Source: Nocardiopsis sp. CC223A | GTDB taxonomy: Bacteria; Actinomycetota; Actinomycetes; Streptosporangiales; Streptosporangiaceae | Length of the DNA: 44,021 nt | NCBI RefSeq assembly: GCF_030766825.1 | Contig: NZ_JASFDV010000062.1 | Coordinates: forward strand, 1 to 44,021 | Direction: 5' to 3' | Shown here: positions 40,856-44,021 of the stretch, piece after piece | Layout of the letters: every line of letters starts with the position of its first letter | Numbering within the stretch: the first letter of the stretch is position 1 | The notes under the pieces: model-generated | Told to the model about the DNA's origin: nothing | The model's database searches: none | Seen by the model: only the letters and a program-made list of their open reading frames with translations | Translations under genes and position numbers: made by a program

Positions 40856-41731
40856 GTGACACGTATCGACCTGCACTCCCACAGTTCCGTCTCCGACGGC
40901 GGCGATGCTCCGGAGGAGGTCATCGGGTACGCCGTCGCCGCGGGCCTGGACGTCCTCGCCCTCACCGACCACGACACGGTCGGCGGAGTCGAGGCGGCGG
41001 CCGCGGTCCTGCCTCCCGGCTTCACGCTGGTCCCGGGCATGGAGCTGTCCTGCGCCTACCGGGGCTCCAGCGTCCACCTGGTGTCGTACCTGTTCGACCC
41101 GGGAGACGCCGACCTCACCGAGGAGCTGCTCCGGGTCCGCTCCGACCGCGCCTCGCGCGCCGAGGAGATGGTCCACAAGCTCCAGGCGAACGGGGTGGAC
41201 GTCACCTGGGAACGGGTGCTGGAGATCGCCGGCACCGGACACGCCGAGTACGCCGACGCCAACACCATCGGCCGCCCCCATCTGGCCCGCGCGATCGTGG
41301 AGGCCGGGGCCGCCCGCGACGTGCAGGACGCCTTCGACCGGTGGATCGGCTCCGGCGGTCCCGCCTACGCCTCCCGCTACGCCATCGACCCGGTGCGCGC
41401 CGTCGAACTGGTGCGGGCCGCGGGCGGGGTGTGCTCCCTGGCCCACCCGGGCCGGGCCGAGGGCGCCCTCAACGGGTCGGTGCCCCTGGAACTGGTCGAG
41501 CGCATGGCCGCCGCCGGACTGGGCGGCATCGAGGCCGACCACCCCTCGCACAACAGCGCGCAGACCCGCCACTGGCGCGGTGTCGCCGCCGACCTGGGGG
41601 TGGTGGTCACCGGCTCCAGCGACGACCACGGTTCCCTCACCGGGCACCGGCTGGGCGTCCGGACCACCGCACCGGAGGCGTTCGAGGAACTGGTGGCCCC
41701 GGCCACGGGGGTCCCGCTGATCAGGGGCTGA
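40856..41731 (+). CDS. PHP-domain phosphoesterase (3',5'-nucleoside bisphosphate phosphatase/RNase AM-like)
   Basis: A 291-residue metal-dependent phosphoesterase starting at GTG 40856. Metal ligands appear in order: DLHSHSSVSDG (H7, H9), ALTDHDTV, PGMELSC, HLVSYLFD, IGRPHLARAI, LAHPGRAEG, EADHPSHN and SSDDHGSLTGH. This full set and the length match the YciV/TrpH branch, which removes the 3'-phosphate from nucleoside 3',5'-bisphosphates and trims 5' ends of small RNAs. It is cytosolic. It may be co-expressed with the MBL-like gene that starts 110 bases later. Confidence 0.9.
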   Translation: MTRIDLHSHSSVSDGGDAPEEVIGYAVAAGLDVLALTDHDTVGGVEAAAAVLPPGFTLVPGMELSCAYRGSSVHLVSYLFDPGDADLTEELLRVRSDRASRAEEMVHKLQANGVDVTWERVLEIAGTGHAEYADANTIGRPHLARAIVEAGAARDVQDAFDRWIGSGGPAYASRYAIDPVRAVELVRAAGGVCSLAHPGRAEGALNGSVPLELVERMAAAGLGGIEADHPSHNSAQTRHWRGVAADLGVVVTGSSDDHGSLTGHRLGVRTTAPEAFEELVAPATGVPLIRG

Positions 41732-41840
41732 GGGTGTCGGTTCACCCTGTGGGTTCGGTACGGTACGGACCACCGTGCGCGAGCGCGACAATGGTCGCAG
41801 CGCAATCACCCATATCGGACTAAGTGAGAGGTCTGACGCC

Positions 41841-42830
41841 GTGTTCTGGAAGCGGAAGTCGAAGAAGCAGGACGGCCCGGAGGCCACCGATTCCGCTGCG
41901 GAGGTCGCGGTGGACGACACGGCGGACGACGCCGAAGAGGTCGGGGAGACCGAGGAGACGGCCCAGGCCGAGAAGACCTCCGAGAAGGAGAAGGCGGAGA
42001 AGGACGCGAAGGCGGAGGAGGCCGACGCGGCCGAGGACGCCGACAGGGACACCGGCTCCGACGACGCGGAGGCCGAGGCCGACGAGGACACCGACTCCGA
42101 CTCCGAGGACGAGGACTCCAAGGACGAGGACTCCGAGGAAGAGGAGGCCGGGGCCTCCGGCGACATCTTCGCCGACGACACCGAGGAGGCCGGTGTCACC
42201 GGCCCCGACTCCGAGGGCATCACCCGGGTCCGCGCCGCGGGCACCTTCGAGTTCGACGACGAGAAGTTCGAGTACATCGGCAACACCTGGATCGTCCGGG
42301 CCGACGACGACGGCGTCATCGTCATCGACCCGGGTCCCGACGCCGAGGCCATCCTGGAGGCCGTGGGCGAGCGCGATGTCTACCTCGTGGCCTGCACCAA
42401 CGCCTACGCCCCGCACATCGAGTCCGCGGTGAAGATCGTCGAGGAGACCGAGGCCCCGGTCGCCCTGCACCCCCGCGAGATGCGCCTGTGGCGCCGCCTG
42501 CACGGCGCCGAGCACCGCCCGGACTACGAGGTCGAGGGCGGTGGTTCCATGACCATCGGCGACCTCCAGATCGACGTCGTGGCCCTGCCCGGCACCTCTC
42601 CCGGCACCGTCGGCTACTCCATCAGCCAGCTCGGCGTCGTCTTCTCCGGCGACACCCTGCGCAAGGGCGAGCCCGGCATGGTCGGCAACACCTACATCGA
42701 CTACACGACCCAGCTCGCCTCCATCGGCGAATCGCTGCTGTCGCTGCCCCCGGACACCCGTATCCTGCCCGACCGCGGCCCGGCCACCAACGTGGTCGCC
42801 GAGGGCAAGAACTTCGACTCCTGGGTCTGA
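41841..42830 (+). CDS. Metallo-beta-lactamase-fold protein with lost metal ligands and acidic N-terminal tail
   Basis: A 329-residue protein from GTG 41841 (after GAGAGG); the frame extends to 41775 but without a ribosome site. Residues 1-10 are basic (VFWKRKSKKQ). About 11-125 are a highly charged Glu/Asp/Ala/Lys stretch, probably disordered. The MBL fold (about 130-329) is plain: NTWIVRADDDGVIVIDPGPD, LPGTSPGTVGYSISQLGVVF, SGDTLRKGEPGMVGN, RILPDRGPATNV. Yet the HxHxDH motif reads N187-A-Y189-A-P191-H192, the next His of P-G-H-x-P-G is Thr252, and the closing His (P-G-H-G-P) is Arg312. Only His192 and Asp271 remain. It is probably a non-hydrolytic member serving another role. Confidence 0.85.
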   Translation: MFWKRKSKKQDGPEATDSAAEVAVDDTADDAEEVGETEETAQAEKTSEKEKAEKDAKAEEADAAEDADRDTGSDDAEAEADEDTDSDSEDEDSKDEDSEEEEAGASGDIFADDTEEAGVTGPDSEGITRVRAAGTFEFDDEKFEYIGNTWIVRADDDGVIVIDPGPDAEAILEAVGERDVYLVACTNAYAPHIESAVKIVEETEAPVALHPREMRLWRRLHGAEHRPDYEVEGGGSMTIGDLQIDVVALPGTSPGTVGYSISQLGVVFSGDTLRKGEPGMVGNTYIDYTTQLASIGESLLSLPPDTRILPDRGPATNVVAEGKNFDSWV

Positions 42831-42861
42831 CCCCGCCCGGGGTCCGAACCCGCCCGAACGC

Positions 42862-42900
42862 CGACGCGCCCCGGCCCCCTCACGGGACCGGGGCGCGTCG
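42862..42900. terminator. Bidirectional terminator between convergent genes
   Basis: A 13-bp perfect stem CGACGCGCCCCGG / CCGGGGCGCGTCG (42862-42874 and 42888-42900) with a 13-base loop lies between the convergent stops at 42830 and 42908. Confidence 0.75.
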
Positions 42901-42907
42901 TGCGTGG

Positions 42908-43816
42908 TCAGCGGCGGCCGACCGACTCCACCTCGTTCCAGAACGCGGTGAACGCGCTGGCCGTGGTCTCGGGGGCCTCCACGTTGGGGGAGTGGCCCGC
43001 GCCGGGCACCACGATCCGCTTGGCGTCCAGCCGCTTGGCCATGTCCTCCTGGAGGGAGGGCTCCCACGCGTCGTCGTTCTCGCCGTACATCACCAGGGTG
43101 GGCAGCCGCAGCCCGGCCAGCTCCTCCACCCGGTCACGGGCTCCCAGCAGGTCCTCGGCGCAGCGCAGCAGGGCCAGGGCACTGCTGCGCACCAGCCGGT
43201 CGTGCAGGAAGGAGCGCACACCCTCGTCAGGGGTGCGCTGGCGCGCCTCGGCGTCGAACCGCTCCTCCCACAGCTCCTCCAGGCGTTCCGGGGAGGGGTC
43301 CACGGACAGCGCGGCGATCAGGGTGCGGACGCGCATCGCCGCCTGGCCGGGGAGGGCGGCGGGGCCGCTGCACAGCAGCGTCAGCGAGGCCAGGTCGACC
43401 ATGCCGCTCAGCGCGGTCTCGCGCACCACCAGGCCGCCGAAGGAGTGGCCCACCAGGTGGACGGGCATCCGCCCGCCGACCTGCTCGACGACCTCGGCGA
43501 CGACCTCGCCCAGCGAGGCCAGCCGGTAGTCGGGGGCCTGCACCCCGGGCGGCGGGGTGAGGGTCTCCGGGCCCGGGGACCCGTAGGTCCCGGGCAGGTC
43601 GACCGCGACCACCTCCCGACCGCCCTGGGCCAGGGTCTGGAGGAGCGCGATGAAGTCCTCCTTGCTGCCGGTGAAGCCGTGCACGAGCACGGCGGGAGCC
43701 AGCTCGGCACCCCCGGAGACGGGCAGCGCCCGCAGGGCCGCCACCGGCCCGTAGGACAGGTCGAGGTCGACCCGCCGCACACCCGGCGGCAGATCGAGGA
43801 ACTTAGGTGTACTCAC
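42908..43816 (-). CDS. Alpha/beta-fold hydrolase
   Basis: A 302-residue hydrolase from GTG 43816. Catalytic features are the oxyanion loop HGFTGSKEDF, the nucleophile elbow VGHSFGGLVVRE (Ser about 123), the acid in YGENDDAW and the His in PGAGHSPNVE. The lid (about 150-210) is charged. It has no signal peptide, so it is probably cytosolic. Esterase, lactonase or haloperoxidase-like activities are all possible and the substrate cannot be named. It is transcribed alone towards the terminator at 42862. Confidence 0.88.
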   Translation of the reverse strand: MSTPKFLDLPPGVRRVDLDLSYGPVAALRALPVSGGAELAPAVLVHGFTGSKEDFIALLQTLAQGGREVVAVDLPGTYGSPGPETLTPPPGVQAPDYRLASLGEVVAEVVEQVGGRMPVHLVGHSFGGLVVRETALSGMVDLASLTLLCSGPAALPGQAAMRVRTLIAALSVDPSPERLEELWEERFDAEARQRTPDEGVRSFLHDRLVRSSALALLRCAEDLLGARDRVEELAGLRLPTLVMYGENDDAWEPSLQEDMAKRLDAKRIVVPGAGHSPNVEAPETTASAFTAFWNEVESVGRR

Positions 43817-43967
43817 GTCCGGTCACCCTAGACGATGGCGGCCTGCTCCGGGGCGGAGCGAGGCCGTGATCTCCCACGTCGGCGCGGCACCGACCGGCAC
43901 CGCGCCGCCTGTGCGCCGCGGCCCCCGCCGGGGTGCCGCGGCCGTGTCCTCCCCGGCCCCGCGTCCG

Positions 43968-43989
43968 GGGCCGGACCGTGGTCCGGCCC
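43968..43989. terminator. Small hairpin near the right edge
   Basis: A 9-bp perfect stem GGGCCGGAC / GTCCGGCCC with a CGTG loop lies in gene-free DNA (43817-44021). It may be the terminator of a gene beyond the window. I see nothing else in this interval. Confidence 0.3.
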
Positions 43990-44021
43990 TCCGCGGAGTG
44001 CGCCGGACCGGTCAGGTGTTC

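Overview
This is a high-GC (roughly 70-75%) actinobacterial chromosome segment. Very strong G/C preference at third codon positions, frequent GTG starts, GTGA/ATGA stop-start overlaps, an XRE (DUF5753) regulator with DUF397 genes, DUF5941, DUF6247 and DUF6758 proteins all point to Streptosporangiales, most likely a Nocardiopsis-like organism. That assignment rests on recognised families, not on a search.

Layout. (1) 1-4653, + strand: a tightly packed operon with the end of a CDP-alcohol phosphatidyltransferase-like protein, DUF5941, a nucleotidyltransferase, a glycerol-1-phosphate-dehydrogenase-like enzyme and a second CDP-alcohol phosphatidyltransferase. A terminator and a family 2 glycosyltransferase follow. 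The set looks like a pathway that makes an activated polyol phosphate and transfers it to an acceptor. (2) 4657-6079, - strand: a small toxin-antitoxin-like pair whose DUF6247 member is frameshifted, then a nitroreductase of the RutE type. (3) 6173-16918: a cell-surface glycan locus with three GT-B glycosyltransferase genes (one of them a double enzyme), a nucleotide-sugar dehydrogenase, a UDP-GlcNAc 2-epimerase and a coiled-coil/GT-like protein. The epimerase and dehydrogenase together could supply UDP-ManNAc uronate. A 630-base gene-free gap inside it carries a large hairpin and a duplicated structured repeat.

(4) 16945-18958: an OmpR-type two-component system. (5) 19316-23618: a proline-rich membrane protein, a small secreted protein, a sortase-anchored (LPRTG) 5'-nucleotidase and a four-helix membrane protein. 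(6) 23603-26880: a serine/threonine kinase divergent from two tandem paralogous membrane/coiled-coil proteins of unknown family. (7) 27113-28368: a 49-residue DnaJ-type zinc-knuckle protein translationally coupled to a PCMT-like methyltransferase. (8) 28511-34715: an accessory stretch with a CYTH-domain remnant, a MazF-like toxin pair, a GNAT acetyltransferase, an unknown three-gene overlapping operon, an XRE regulator with three DUF397 genes (two recently duplicated), and about 1 kb with almost no convincing gene.

(9) 34716-43816: mostly conserved housekeeping genes: YjbR-like protein, RecD2 helicase, Nudix hydrolase, TypA/BipA GTPase, DUF6758 protein, PHP phosphoesterase, a metallo-beta-lactamase-fold protein that has lost most metal ligands, and an alpha/beta hydrolase. 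I see no rRNA, tRNA, CRISPR array, insertion sequence or prophage.

The most promising leads for something undescribed are the zinc-knuckle/methyltransferase pair, the glycerol-1-phosphate/CDP-alcohol operon, the tandem membrane coiled-coil pair beside the kinase, the MBL pseudoenzyme with its acidic tail, and the unknown operon facing the XRE/DUF397 cluster.
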